From contig JAWLEB010000006.1 of the NCBI GenBank assembly GCA_041686375.1, positions 1-64,000 on the forward strand: a stretch of DNA of 64,000 nucleotides, read 5' to 3'. Below, one piece after another: positions 33,315 through 42,835 of the stretch. The stretch is from JAGXLC01 sp041686375 (GTDB taxonomy: Bacteria; Bacteroidota; Bacteroidia; Bacteroidales; UBA12077). A model generated the notes under the pieces. The model saw only the letters and a program-made list of their open reading frames with translations, was not told the origin of the DNA and searched no databases. Every line of letters begins with the position of its first letter. Position 1 is the stretch's first letter. Made by a program: the position numbers and the translations under genes.

Positions 33315-36164
33315 TTACAATTCATGTTTTAAAAAACTTGCAGTATAACTATTGTTCGACTCACTAATCTCTTCAGGAGTTCCGGAGCATAAAACTTCAC
33401 CACCTGCTTGTCCTCCTTCCATACCAAGGTCAATGACATAATCTGCCATTTTAATTACCTCCATATTATGCTCAATAATGATTACTGTATTTCCCTTGTC
33501 AACCAATGCATTTATGACCTGCAGCAATACACGTACATCCTCAAAATGCAGTCCCGTTGTAGGTTCATCCAGAATAAACAGAGTTTTTCCCGTATTCTTC
33601 TTAGAAAGCTCAGCAGCAAGTTTAACCCGCTGAGATTCTCCACCAGAAAGCGTAGTAGATGGTTGTCCAAGTGTAATATACCCTAGTCCGATATCCTGCA
33701 GAACCTTCAACTTATCTTTTATGGAGGGAATTTGCTTGAAAAATTCAATGGCATTGTTGATTGTCATATCCAGAACGTCGCTTATTGTTTTCCCTTTATA
33801 AGTTATACCAAGGGTTTCCCTGTTATAACGTTTCCCATTGCACTTTTTACAATCAACATAAATATCGGGAAGAAAATTCATCACTATCACCTCTACCCCC
33901 GCTCCTTTACAGGCTTCACAGCGACCTCCTTTAACATTAAAAGAAAACCTCCCGGGCTTATATCCTCGTATTTTAGATTCCGGTGTTTGAGCAAATAAAT
34001 TACGAATATCTGAAAAAACACCTGTATAAGTAGCTGGATTAGACCGTGGCGTCCTGCCGAGCGGACTTTGGTCTACTTCAATTACTTTATTAAGATTTTC
34101 AATCCCTTCCAGTGAAGCATATGGCAAAGGTTCTTTAAAAGATCGATAAAAACGCTGACTTAAAATTGGATGCAGGGTTTCATTAATCAAGGTAGACTTT
34201 CCGCTTCCGGATACGCCCGTAACACAAATGAATTTTCCCAGTGGAAATTTTACATCAACAGACTTCAAGTTATGTCCCTGTGCACCCTTAAGATACAGAA
34301 ATCCATTTTCATGATTTCGTCTTGACTCCGGGGGGGCAATCTTACGGTCTCCGTTAAGATAGTCGGCTGTTAATGTATGGGATCTAAAAATATTCACCGG
34401 TGAACCCTCTGCTACAACTCTGCCACCGCGTATACCTGCATAGGGCCCCATATCAATAATATGATCAGCAGATAAAATCATTCCTTTATCATGCTCAACT
34501 ACCATTACCGAATTACCATTGTCTCTCAGTTTTTTAAGTGAATTAATCAGGCGCACATTATCTCTCTGGTGTAACCCAATACTTGGCTCATCGAGAATAT
34601 ACAATACATTTACCAGTTGTGAACCTATTTGCGTGGCAAGACGGATTCTCTGGCTTTCACCTCCTGAAAGTGATTTTGAAGGTCTGTCCAAAGTCAGATA
34701 ATCTAACCCAACTTCTAATAGAAAACGCAGACGGTTAAAAATTTCCTTAACAACCTCTTTAGCAATTTTCTGTTGCTTATCAGATAATTTATCTTCAATG
34801 TTAGCAAACCATTTATAAAGCTCAGCAATATCCATTGAAACAAGATCAGTAATATTTTTACCGGCAATTTTAAAATACAAGGCCTCTTTTTTTAATCGTG
34901 TCCCATGGCAAACAGGGCAAGATATTTGCTTTATGTACTTATCAGCCCAGCGGGAACCTTTCTTCTTGCTAATCTGATGACTATGCAAAACATAGTTTAC
35001 AATCCCGTCAAATTTGAGGGTATAATTTGAACTTCTCCCCAAAGGTGTTGAACGTAAGCGAAAACGTTCCTCAGAACCAATTAATATTACTTGTCTTGCC
35101 TCCTCTGGAATTTTGCAAAAAGGCGTATCCAAACTAAATCCGTATTTATGTGCAATAGCATCTAACTGCCAGAAAATAAGAATATCTTTATACTTACCCA
35201 AAGGCTCCAATGCTCCTTCACGGACACTCAAATCCGAATCAGGTACAACTTTATCAATATCTACATCCCTGATTGTGCCAAGTCCATTACACTTATCACA
35301 TGCCCCTTTAGGTGAATTAAAGGAAAAAGTATGGGGTGCGGGTTCATTATATGAAATCCCGGTAGTCGGACACATTAATTTTCTACTGAAATACCTTGTC
35401 TTACCTGATTCATAATTCATAATCATCAAAACACCATTTCCCTCATCCAGGGCTTTTTTTACAGATTGTTTCAGGCGACGGACTGATCTATCATCCACCT
35501 TAATTTTATCTATAATCAATTCAATAGTATGCGTCTTATAACGACTCAACTTAAGGCCATGAGTTATTTCCATGAATTCACCGTCTACACGTACATTTAA
35601 ATAGCCCTTCTTGCGTAGTTTTTCAAACAACTCTTTATAATGTCCCTTTCTTCCTTCCACCAATGGCGACAATAAAACAATTTTTTGATTGAGATATTCC
35701 TTATTTACCAAATCAACGATCTGTTCGTCAGTATATTGAACCATCTTTTCTCCTGTCATGTAAGAAAATGCCTCGCCTGCCCGTGCCATCAATAATCTAA
35801 GGAAGTCATATATTTCAGTTATTGTACCCACTGTGGAACGTGGATTCTTGCTTGTGGTTTTCTGCTCGATAGATATTACCGGGCTTAATCCTGTAATCCG
35901 GTCAACGTCTGGCCTTTCCAGTTCACCAATAAACTGCCGTGCATAGGCCGACATGGTTTCTATGTACCTGCGTTGCCCTTCAGCATATATTGTATCAAAA
36001 GCAAGAGAAGATTTTCCGCTACCACTTAGACCTGTAACAACAATGAACTTATCTCTTGGAACCGTAAGATCTATGTTGGCAAGATTATGTACTCTTGCTC
36101 CTAATACGCGTATTTCTTTATCTTGTGATTGTATATAATTTACAATGTTGCTCTTATCAGTCAA
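33315..36164 (-). CDS. uvrA: Excinuclease ABC subunit A
   Basis: UvrA, 949 residues, is the damage-recognition ATPase of nucleotide excision repair. It has two ABC modules: Walker A GLSGSGKSSLAFDTIYAEG near residue 44 and GVSGSGKSTLINETL in the second half; signature LSGGESQRIRLATQIG and LSGGESQRVKLAAELS; and zinc modules with CDKCNGLGTI and CEACKGAGVE...CKKCNGK. Length is normal. No ATG occurs near the start: the frame opens with TTG at 36164 because a TAG lies two codons upstream, so TTG is the likely start. It overlaps the end of the transglycosylase gene by 8 bases, implying coupled translation. Confidence 0.96.
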   Translation of the reverse strand: MTDKSNIVNYIQSQDKEIRVLGARVHNLANIDLTVPRDKFIVVTGLSGSGKSSLAFDTIYAEGQRRYIETMSAYARQFIGELERPDVDRITGLSPVISIEQKTTSKNPRSTVGTITEIYDFLRLLMARAGEAFSYMTGEKMVQYTDEQIVDLVNKEYLNQKIVLLSPLVEGRKGHYKELFEKLRKKGYLNVRVDGEFMEITHGLKLSRYKTHTIELIIDKIKVDDRSVRRLKQSVKKALDEGNGVLMIMNYESGKTRYFSRKLMCPTTGISYNEPAPHTFSFNSPKGACDKCNGLGTIRDVDIDKVVPDSDLSVREGALEPLGKYKDILIFWQLDAIAHKYGFSLDTPFCKIPEEARQVILIGSEERFRLRSTPLGRSSNYTLKFDGIVNYVLHSHQISKKKGSRWADKYIKQISCPVCHGTRLKKEALYFKIAGKNITDLVSMDIAELYKWFANIEDKLSDKQQKIAKEVVKEIFNRLRFLLEVGLDYLTLDRPSKSLSGGESQRIRLATQIGSQLVNVLYILDEPSIGLHQRDNVRLINSLKKLRDNGNSVMVVEHDKGMILSADHIIDMGPYAGIRGGRVVAEGSPVNIFRSHTLTADYLNGDRKIAPPESRRNHENGFLYLKGAQGHNLKSVDVKFPLGKFICVTGVSGSGKSTLINETLHPILSQRFYRSFKEPLPYASLEGIENLNKVIEVDQSPLGRTPRSNPATYTGVFSDIRNLFAQTPESKIRGYKPGRFSFNVKGGRCEACKGAGVEVIVMNFLPDIYVDCKKCNGKRYNRETLGITYKGKTISDVLDMTINNAIEFFKQIPSIKDKLKVLQDIGLGYITLGQPSTTLSGGESQRVKLAAELSKKNTGKTLFILDEPTTGLHFEDVRVLLQVINALVDKGNTVIIIEHNMEVIKMADYVIDLGMEGGQAGGEVLCSGTPEEISESNNSYTASFLKHEL

Positions 36165-37185
36165 TGTCTAATTTTCTTTTTGTGTTTTGAGTGTATTGCC
36201 GAATCTTCTTAATATTCCTGTATCCTTTTTCAGGAATCTTAATACAATAGGTTCTTCCTTCCGGATTTTTCAGGTAAGGCTGCCGTAACCACGGATTAAA
36301 ATATTTTAAAAGCTTATAATTAATCATATGATCTTCAGCAAAATCAGCAAAATTCTCAATGGAAGAATCTACTTTTACTTCATATGTAGGTACAGAATGA
36401 TATAAACTCTCCTGATCTACATGAAACCCGTAGGCTCCCGGGCTCTCCAGTATCAATTTTACAGCTAAAATTCTGTAAACATATCGGGCTGTTTCTGTGT
36501 TTAACAGTAAATCGTGATATTTATTTTGTTTTTGAATTTCAATTTGCTTTGCCAATGCTTTTCGCCCAAAATTATATGCTGCTGCAGCCATTGTCCAGCT
36601 TCCAAATTTTTCATAAGCGTCTTTCAAAAATTTAGCAGCAGCCTCCGTTGCTTTTTCAATATTATATCTCTCATCAATTTCATGATTAATTACCAGCCCA
36701 TAATCCTTAGCAGTTCCAGACATAAATTGCCAAAAACCAACAGCCCCAGCAGGTGATACAGCCTGCAAAAACTCACTTTCAATTAATGCAAGATATTTAA
36801 AGTCACCCGGTACATCATTAGCTTCAAGAATGCTATCGATAAGGGGAAAATAACGAGAAGCGCGTTTAATTAACAGTAATGTATGAGATTGCCAGTATGT
36901 ATTCACCAATAATTCCCTATCTAAAGCTTCCCGAACATCAAAATAATCCAATGGAACCTTTTCATCTGCAAAATACATACTATCCGGAAGCGTGAGAGCA
37001 TGTATGGAATAATCATCTTTAAATCTTTTTCTCTTATCAAAATCCGCTTCATCATTACTGGAAAAACTCAAGGCAATAAGCACAAATACTCCTGTAAAAA
37101 ATGGAATCGACAGTACCTGAACGATGCTTTTCAATCTTTTTCCTGTCTTATTCACCATAACTACCTCATTAAATTTATTAATCAT
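36157..37185 (-). CDS. Lytic transglycosylase (SLT domain)
   Basis: A membrane-anchored or periplasmic murein transglycosylase, about 342 residues, with one hydrophobic segment (about 27-47 from the chosen start). The SLT domain has the catalytic Glu in LIESEFLQAVSPAGAVGFWQFMSGTAKDYGL, then YNIEKATEAAAKFLKDAYEKFGSWTMAAAAYNFG and YRILAVKLIL. It cleaves the MurNAc-GlcNAc bond to form anhydro-muropeptides. The start is uncertain: a TTG at 37203 overlaps the promoter element, so ATG at 37185 or 37158 is more likely. It leads the operon with uvrA and the LOG gene. Confidence 0.85.
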   Translation of the reverse strand: MINKFNEVVMVNKTGKRLKSIVQVLSIPFFTGVFVLIALSFSSNDEADFDKRKRFKDDYSIHALTLPDSMYFADEKVPLDYFDVREALDRELLVNTYWQSHTLLLIKRASRYFPLIDSILEANDVPGDFKYLALIESEFLQAVSPAGAVGFWQFMSGTAKDYGLVINHEIDERYNIEKATEAAAKFLKDAYEKFGSWTMAAAAYNFGRKALAKQIEIQKQNKYHDLLLNTETARYVYRILAVKLILESPGAYGFHVDQESLYHSVPTYEVKVDSSIENFADFAEDHMINYKLLKYFNPWLRQPYLKNPEGRTYCIKIPEKGYRNIKKIRQYTQNTKRKLDID

Positions 37186-37200
37186 CTCATCTAAAAAAAG

Positions 37201-37208
37201 CAAAATTA
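37201..37208 (-). promoter_or_regulatory. -7 element for the transglycosylase-uvrA operon
   Basis: On the minus strand this is TAATTTTG (TAnnTTTG). It overlaps the longest open frame start at 37203, which is why I place translation starts downstream of it. Confidence 0.5.
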
Positions 37209-37343
37209 CCTAAATTTTACGAAATATTAAGAAAAGAAGTTTAACCTGTATTGTTCATAAGTTTAAATATATAGGAATTAAATTCACACTGGCCTCTTGC
37301 TTTGCCATAAGATTCAAATGAAAGCGATGTTGGCTAAGAGGAT

Positions 37344-37366
37344 CTAAAATTTTTTAAAAATTTTAG
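37344..37366. repeat. Perfect AT palindrome in intergenic region
   Basis: CTAAAATTTTT-T-AAAAATTTTAG is a perfect 11-base inverted repeat between the promoter of the transglycosylase operon and the stop of the barrel-type regulator gene. Weak base pairs and no good T-tail make a terminator role uncertain. Confidence 0.4.
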
Positions 37367-37422
37367 TGCTTCTCAGACGTTCCGAATAGATCGGGAAAAA
37401 AATAATTATAAACTAATTTGAA

Positions 37423-38781
37423 TTAAAACGAAACAGTTAAACCGGTATATAAACCAAAGGAATACGGAAATGTTTTGCCAGTATTTGAACTGAATGAATT
37501 CAAGAAATAATCCATCATAGGTTGCATAGAAAGTTGCATATTCTGATTCACATCGTAGCTTACACTTAGACCAATTGTTCCAGAATAATTGACTCTGTTA
37601 AGTCCTTTGATACTGCCCACTTTATTTGTCTCCAGCGTATTTTGCATATAGATACCCTGACCAACAAGCAGGTTGGTATTTATACCACTTATCATCCCTA
37701 CTCCAACTTCTCTATCAACCACTGTATATTCCAGCAATAAAGGAATTTTAACAAATTCCATTCTTTGCAGCATAGGTTGATTAAGAACAAAATCATTACT
37801 GGTTTTCTTTTTAGAGCTAGTCTGGGTTGTATGCAATTCACTTCTGCTTATTGAATTTTTTACCTCATCATCAATTTTATCAAGTTTTACCTTGTTTATT
37901 CCTATGGAGCCATTTACCACAGCTATTGCTGTATGATTATTTGCGCTCAGGAAGGATGGGGTGCTTATTTTTACATTATTCAGTGTTTGTCCTTGTTGAG
38001 CATACATAACACCCGATGAAATTTTCAGTCGTTTACTTATTTTATATCCTAAATTCAGCCCCCCGGCATAGGTAATTAGGCTTTGCTCATCATTAGCAGA
38101 GACATTAGCAGGGTTTCCCATGGTATTGCGGTAAGAAATCGTTGGAGAAATCTGAGTCCCAATTGCAAACTTTGCCTCATCAGTGTTATCAAGGGTTCTA
38201 ACTTCCTCAACAGGATGGTTATATGCGAATAAGCGTTGTTCAGAAGATTGAGATTGTTGTTCTGTATTAAACTGAGAGAGTTCAATTGGATCTGTCTTTT
38301 GGTGGGAAATTTCAGCAAATTTGGGTTTTAACTTTTCAAAAGGGAGGCTACTGTCATTTGAATTCATATCATTCCTGTAAAGCGTGTCTGAGATTTCCTC
38401 AAGCTCGCTTCTTTCGTTTGAGGTTTGTGAAAGATTATGTTTCGGATCAACACTATAAGCCTGAAAATCTGTAACCGTATCAATAAAAAATGGATTCTCT
38501 AATTGCATAAAGTTCGGGAATCTACTATATCCATCAGTTAACAAATGAATATCTGAATCTTTGTTCAAATAAAAACTAAAATTAAAAAAAGCAATAAGTC
38601 CTCCTACTACCAGAAACAGAACTAAGAATGCTGCAATGGTGTAGTACTTTTTCCATAAATTCTTTTTCTTGCTGGTCAAAGTTAATTCAATATTATCCCA
38701 GGCATCATTCGGCGGGAGAGATTCATACCCCTCCAAATGATTTCTAAAAACCCGATCTATATCTACTGAATCAAAAAACAT
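37423..38781 (-). CDS. Membrane-anchored beta-barrel-like regulator coupled to a sigma factor
   Basis: About 452 residues from ATG 38781. The N-terminal 45 residues are cytoplasmic in type, with the motif ESLPPNDAWDNIELTL seen in Bacteroidota anti-sigma-like proteins. One membrane helix follows at about 48-70 (IAAFLVLFLVVGGLIAFF). Then comes a polar linker (70-200) and a C-terminal region (about 205-452) of alternating strands (KISKRLKISSGVMYAQQGQTL, EFVKIPLLLEYTVV) ending FGLYTGLTVSF, like outer-membrane beta-barrel proteins. Its start codon overlaps the stop of the sigma gene by one base (TGATG), so they are translationally coupled. I infer an anti-sigma function, not proven. Confidence 0.78.
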   Translation of the reverse strand: MFFDSVDIDRVFRNHLEGYESLPPNDAWDNIELTLTSKKKNLWKKYYTIAAFLVLFLVVGGLIAFFNFSFYLNKDSDIHLLTDGYSRFPNFMQLENPFFIDTVTDFQAYSVDPKHNLSQTSNERSELEEISDTLYRNDMNSNDSSLPFEKLKPKFAEISHQKTDPIELSQFNTEQQSQSSEQRLFAYNHPVEEVRTLDNTDEAKFAIGTQISPTISYRNTMGNPANVSANDEQSLITYAGGLNLGYKISKRLKISSGVMYAQQGQTLNNVKISTPSFLSANNHTAIAVVNGSIGINKVKLDKIDDEVKNSISRSELHTTQTSSKKKTSNDFVLNQPMLQRMEFVKIPLLLEYTVVDREVGVGMISGINTNLLVGQGIYMQNTLETNKVGSIKGLNRVNYSGTIGLSVSYDVNQNMQLSMQPMMDYFLNSFSSNTGKTFPYSFGLYTGLTVSF

Positions 38782-39338
38782 CAAATAACCTGTGTAAATT
38801 TTATATTAACTTCTTGATTTATTTTCTTTTTCAACATTTCCCGGGCTCTTGAAAGATTCGACTTTGAAGTTCCTTCGCTAATACCAAGCATACATGCAAT
38901 CTCTTGATGATTATATCCTTCAATAGCATATAAATTAAAAACCGCCCTGTATTGGGGTGAAAGACTCTGTACCATTTGAAGCAAATCTTTTGAATTCAGC
39001 TCTTCTAACACGTGTTCATACCTGAGCTGAACATTTTCAATATGGGCATCTGAATGGTACAATAATACATTGCTGCCCTTCCGGAAATTTTCCATCGCTG
39101 TATTGATGATAATTCTCTTCATCCATCCTTCCAAAGATCCTTGGTTTTTAAATTGCTTCAGCTTATCGAAAATTTTTATAAAACTCTCCTGAAGCAAATC
39201 TTTAGCTTCATGTTCATTATTTGTGTATCGTAAACACAAACCATAAAGCCTTGGTGAAAAGATATCATACAAAAGTTTTTGCGACTTTTGATCACCCTTT
39301 TTACAGGCTTTTACTATGTTTATCAAATCATGCAGCAC
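38781..39338 (-). CDS. ECF-type RNA polymerase sigma factor
   Basis: A 185-residue ECF sigma factor. Region 2 covers about 13-85 (KSQKLLYDIFSPRLYGLCLRYTNNEHEAKDLLQESFIKIF) and region 4 about 118-170 (LSPQYRAVFNLYAIEGYNHQEIA, then GTSKSNLSRAREML). The frame begins with GTG at 39338; no in-frame ATG occurs nearby. A good promoter lies 25 bases upstream. The next gene, coupled by a one-base overlap, encodes a single-pass protein with a barrel-like outer part and is probably its regulator. Target genes unknown; envelope genes are a reasonable guess. Confidence 0.88.
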   Translation of the reverse strand: MLHDLINIVKACKKGDQKSQKLLYDIFSPRLYGLCLRYTNNEHEAKDLLQESFIKIFDKLKQFKNQGSLEGWMKRIIINTAMENFRKGSNVLLYHSDAHIENVQLRYEHVLEELNSKDLLQMVQSLSPQYRAVFNLYAIEGYNHQEIACMLGISEGTSKSNLSRAREMLKKKINQEVNIKFTQVI

Positions 39339-39362
39339 AATACATATTACTATGATATATTA

Positions 39363-39395
39363 CAAATTTACCCATTTTTTTAATACGGCAACAAA
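39363..39395 (-). promoter_or_regulatory. Promoter of the ECF sigma gene
   Basis: On the minus strand the sequence is TTTG (39395-39392), 21-base spacer, TAAATTTG (39370-39363), a full match to the phylum-type promoter. The -7 element ends 25 bases before the GTG start. Confidence 0.65.
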
Positions 39396-39467
39396 AGTTT
39401 ACCAAAAAAATATGTGCATGATTTGAAATCAATCTTCTATAAGTAAGATGAAATTATGTAAGAAAAA

Positions 39468-39496
39468 GTTGCGTAAAAAAATAAATCCTACGCAAC
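39468..39496 (-). terminator. Hairpin with T-run, distal terminator for lpdA
   Basis: The 8-base stem GTTGCGTA/TACGCAAC (39468-39475 and 39489-39496) is followed on the minus strand by five T. It lies in the 314-base gap between lpdA and the sigma gene, which otherwise holds only the hairpin at 39597 and the sigma promoter. Confidence 0.55.
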
Positions 39497-39596
39497 CAAA
39501 ATGGTTTTATTTGCATCTATTAAAAAAAGGAAATATAACATATATATTCAGTTAATAAAAGAACCCTCACTAAAACCCTTATATACAGATTTTCGG

Positions 39597-39632
39597 AAAA
39601 ACAACAGGACGAAATTTTCGCCCTGTTGTTTT
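39597..39632. terminator. Strong intrinsic terminator after lpdA
   Basis: The stem AAAACAACAGG/CCTGTTGTTTT (39597-39607 and 39622-39632) continues inward as CGAAA/TTTCG with small asymmetry. T-rich sequence flanks it on both strands. It is 21 bases past the lpdA stop. Confidence 0.85.
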
Positions 39633-39652
39633 GTTTTTAAACTTTTATAAAA

Positions 39653-41047
39653 TTAAATATGAATGACCTCACCATAAGCAGCAGCCGCAGCCTCCATAAT
39701 TGCCTCAGACATCGTCGGATGGGGATGTACTGATTTAATAATCTCATGACCTGTTACTTCTACTTTTTTGCCAAGAACCAATTCAGAAATCATCTCTGTT
39801 ACATGTGCACCAACTAAGTGTGCGCCCAATAACTCTCCATATTGTGCATCAAAAATTAGTTTTGCAAAACCGTCTTTTTCGCCTGCGGCACTTGCCTTTC
39901 CAGAGGCTGTAAAAGGAAATTTACCAACCTTTATCTCATATCCAGCGTCTTTCGCTGCTTTCTCTGTCATACCAACAGAAGCTACTTCAGGAGTTGAGTA
40001 TGTACAGCTCGGTATACTATTATAGTCTATTGGGTCAGGATTCTGAGCTGCAATTTTTTCTACGCATGCAATACCTTCAGCAGAAGCCACATGAGCCAAA
40101 GCAGGGCCTGAAATAATATCTCCTATGGCATAGATTCCTTCCACACTGGTTTTGTAAAATTCATCAACTTTAATCTTACCCTGATTATCTTTTTCAATAT
40201 TCATCTCTTCGATACCAATTTCTTCCAAATTAGGAGTTATACCTACAGCCATTAAAACTACATCAGCTTCTTTCTGCTCTTCACCTTTTTTTGTTTTTAT
40301 GGTTGCTTTACATGTATCATTTTCAATTTCAACATTTTCTACTGATGCTGCTGTCATAACTTTGATACCACGTTTCTTAAATGAACGGGCCAGTTGCTTG
40401 GATACTTCTTCATCTTCAATAGGTACAATGCGCGGTAAAAATTCTATTAATGTGACCTCCGTACCAATGTCGTTATAAAAATTAGCAAATTCAGTTCCTA
40501 TAGCTCCCGAACCCACAACAATCATTGACTTAGGCTGTTTATCAAGCGTCATGGCTTCTCTGTAGCCAATAATTTTGTTCCCGTCCTGCTTAATATTGGG
40601 CAAATCTTTTGATCTGGCGCCAGTAGCAAGAATAATATGTTCAGCGTTATACTTTTCGGTATTCCCTTCTTCGGTAGTTACTTCCACAGTCTTTTTATCT
40701 ATAATTTTGCCTCTTCCCTTAATGTGTTCAATTTTATTCTTCTTAAACAGGTATTGTATTCCTCTACTCATACCATCAGCGGTTTCCCGGCTACGTTTTA
40801 TCATAGCCTCAAAATCCGGTTTAATACTTCCACTTATGGATACTCCATAGTCCTTGGCATGCGTTAAATGGCGGTATACTTCTCCGCTTTTGAGTAATGC
40901 TTTTGTTGGGATACAGCCCCAGTTTAAACAAACACCACCTAATTCTGATTTTTCAACCACACCTACTTTCATATCCAACTGTGATGCTCTGATTGCGGCT
41001 ACATAACCACCCGGGCCACTTCCTATAACTATAACATCGTAATTCAT
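39653..41047 (-). CDS. lpdA: Dihydrolipoyl dehydrogenase
   Basis: A 464-residue FAD-dependent pyridine nucleotide-disulphide oxidoreductase, the E3 component of 2-oxoacid dehydrogenase or glycine cleavage complexes. FAD motif VIGSGPGGYVAAIRASQLD, redox disulphide GGVCLNWGCIPTK (CX4C), NAD motif VVGSGAIGTEFANFY, second FAD motif YAIGDI, and the C-terminal catalytic HPHPTMSE His/Glu pair are all present. Normal length. No E1 or E2 genes are adjacent, so its complex partners are elsewhere. It ends at a strong terminator. Confidence 0.95.
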   Translation of the reverse strand: MNYDVIVIGSGPGGYVAAIRASQLDMKVGVVEKSELGGVCLNWGCIPTKALLKSGEVYRHLTHAKDYGVSISGSIKPDFEAMIKRSRETADGMSRGIQYLFKKNKIEHIKGRGKIIDKKTVEVTTEEGNTEKYNAEHIILATGARSKDLPNIKQDGNKIIGYREAMTLDKQPKSMIVVGSGAIGTEFANFYNDIGTEVTLIEFLPRIVPIEDEEVSKQLARSFKKRGIKVMTAASVENVEIENDTCKATIKTKKGEEQKEADVVLMAVGITPNLEEIGIEEMNIEKDNQGKIKVDEFYKTSVEGIYAIGDIISGPALAHVASAEGIACVEKIAAQNPDPIDYNSIPSCTYSTPEVASVGMTEKAAKDAGYEIKVGKFPFTASGKASAAGEKDGFAKLIFDAQYGELLGAHLVGAHVTEMISELVLGKKVEVTGHEIIKSVHPHPTMSEAIMEAAAAAYGEVIHI

Positions 41048-41113
41048 TGCTTCAATTTTTATTTATTTCACATTTATTTATTTGTATAACTAATTGCTAT
41101 GTTATTTTGTTCT

Positions 41114-41947
41114 TTACGAATATAAAATGATTTTTCCACTTACAAATTTAATCATCCGGGATATTCCAAAAAATAAAATCAATGCAAAAATAATTGCAGC
41201 TCCGGAAGGAATATCCAAGTAATATGACAGGAACAATCCCAGTAATATTCCCAAAAGATTGATAGCAATTGAGTAAAAAATTATTTTTTCAAATTTATTA
41301 GTAAAAAAATTTGCTATAGACTGGGGTATGGTTAAAAGTGAGAGCAAAAGAATGATTCCAACGACCTTAATATTGATAACAATAGCTAACGCAACAAGAC
41401 TAATAAGAATATTTTTCATTAAATCAACCGGCATACCTTGAGTTCTGGCATATTCTTCATCAAAGGAAATATAAAGTATTAACCGGTAAAAAAAAATAAA
41501 AAAAATAACAATAATCATGGTCATTATAGCCATAAACATAATATCATTTACAGAAACAGTCAGGATACTGCCAAAAAGATAAGTCATTAGATTCGGCGCA
41601 TACCCCGGCGCAAGATAAACAAAAATGATCCCAAGCGCCATACCAAAAGACCACCAGATTCCAATGACAGAGTCATGCCTTACCTTGCCCTTTGAAGCAA
41701 AAAATTCAATGCCCAATCCGGACACTACGCTAAACACGGCAGCTCCAACGATAGGATTGATATTCAGGTAATATCCAATGCCTATGCCACCAAATGATGA
41801 ATGAGTTATTCCTCCGCTTAGGAAGACAATCCTGTTTGTAACAATATATGTCCCGATAATACCACATGTAATAGCAGCAAAAAAACTAGCCCATAGAGCA
41901 TTAACTATAAATTTATATTCGAACACAGCTGATAAAAATGCTTCCAT
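41114..41947 (-). CDS. znuB: Metal ABC transporter permease (ZnuB/MntB type)
   Basis: A 277-residue inner-membrane permease of the zinc/manganese ABC importer family, with about eight hydrophobic segments. Family features include NRIVFLSGGITHSSFGGIGIGYYL near residue 38 and DEEYARTQGMPVDLMKNILI near 160. It follows the ATPase gene by 14 bases and the binding protein gene, forming an ABC importer operon. Zinc is the likely substrate because of the His-rich loop in the binding protein, but manganese or iron cannot be excluded. Confidence 0.9.
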   Translation of the reverse strand: MEAFLSAVFEYKFIVNALWASFFAAITCGIIGTYIVTNRIVFLSGGITHSSFGGIGIGYYLNINPIVGAAVFSVVSGLGIEFFASKGKVRHDSVIGIWWSFGMALGIIFVYLAPGYAPNLMTYLFGSILTVSVNDIMFMAIMTMIIVIFFIFFYRLILYISFDEEYARTQGMPVDLMKNILISLVALAIVINIKVVGIILLLSLLTIPQSIANFFTNKFEKIIFYSIAINLLGILLGLFLSYYLDIPSGAAIIFALILFFGISRMIKFVSGKIILYS

Positions 41948-41961
41948 ATCAAAAAATATTG

Positions 41962-42717
41962 TTAGTCATGTTCCTTTAATACTGTATGAGGAACTTTGCC
42001 ATGTGTAATCAACTGGATAGGACAATTATAAGCCGACAGTTGTTTTTCTGTTATTTTGTTCGACTTATGATAATGAAACTCACGGTTGACACAAGCTATT
42101 GTCTTTACATAAGGGGTAATAATTCCCAAATCATGTGATACTAAAATAATTGCAATCTCTTTATTCAATTCTCTGAGAAGTTCATAAAGTTCTCCTTCAA
42201 ACTGATTATCAACATAGGTGTTTGGTTCATCAAGAATCAGCAAACGTGGCGAAGATATTATTGCACGAGATAAAAATACCCGTTGCATCTGACCACCGGA
42301 TAACTCTCCAATGGATTTATTCTCTAAGTGATCTATACCCATTTTTTTTAACATCCTGACTGCCTTTTCTTTATCTTGAGGAGAGTATCGCCCAAACAAT
42401 TTGCGACTGGGTTGTAAACCCGACAAAACAACGTCAAATACGCTGATTGGAAATTTATTATCTATCTTATTTAGTTGAGGTAGATAGCCAATCTCTTTGA
42501 TACGAGACTTTGCTTCTTTCGGATAGTAAGTAACTTTACCCCTAAATGGTTTGATAATGCCCATGATGACCTTAAGGAAGGTAGTCTTTCCTCCTCCATT
42601 AGGCCCAATGACACCTATAAAATCAGTATCATAAACGGTGAGATTAGCATCCTTCAGAACGGTCTTATGGTTGTATCCAGCATCAACTGATGTTAATTCC
42701 AAAATTTTTTCACTCAT
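41962..42717 (-). CDS. znuC: Metal ABC transporter ATP-binding protein
   Basis: A 251-residue ABC ATPase that powers the metal importer. Walker A is GPNGGGKTTFLKVIMG (about 36-51), the Q-loop contains IGYLPQLNK, the signature is ELSGGQMQRVFLSRAI, and Walker B is RLLILDEPNTYVD. VSHDLGIITPYV holds the switch His. The C-terminal tail is rich in His and Tyr, usual for ZnuC/MntA-type ATPases. It lies between the binding protein and permease genes. Confidence 0.92.
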   Translation of the reverse strand: MSEKILELTSVDAGYNHKTVLKDANLTVYDTDFIGVIGPNGGGKTTFLKVIMGIIKPFRGKVTYYPKEAKSRIKEIGYLPQLNKIDNKFPISVFDVVLSGLQPSRKLFGRYSPQDKEKAVRMLKKMGIDHLENKSIGELSGGQMQRVFLSRAIISSPRLLILDEPNTYVDNQFEGELYELLRELNKEIAIILVSHDLGIITPYVKTIACVNREFHYHKSNKITEKQLSAYNCPIQLITHGKVPHTVLKEHD

Positions 42718-42835
42718 ATCAAACTTTCATCTTGAATATTCAATAATCTATATTTTATCATTGAGTTTCATTAGAATATTACTTTTTTATAGTTATTTCC
42801 TTAATTTGAATATAATATAGTTATATTGCTCATTT

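Noticed and set aside
39561..39590. GAACCCTCACTAAAACCCTTATA resemblance to the dispersed repeat
   Set aside because: No match to the other conserved parts and no inverted partner.
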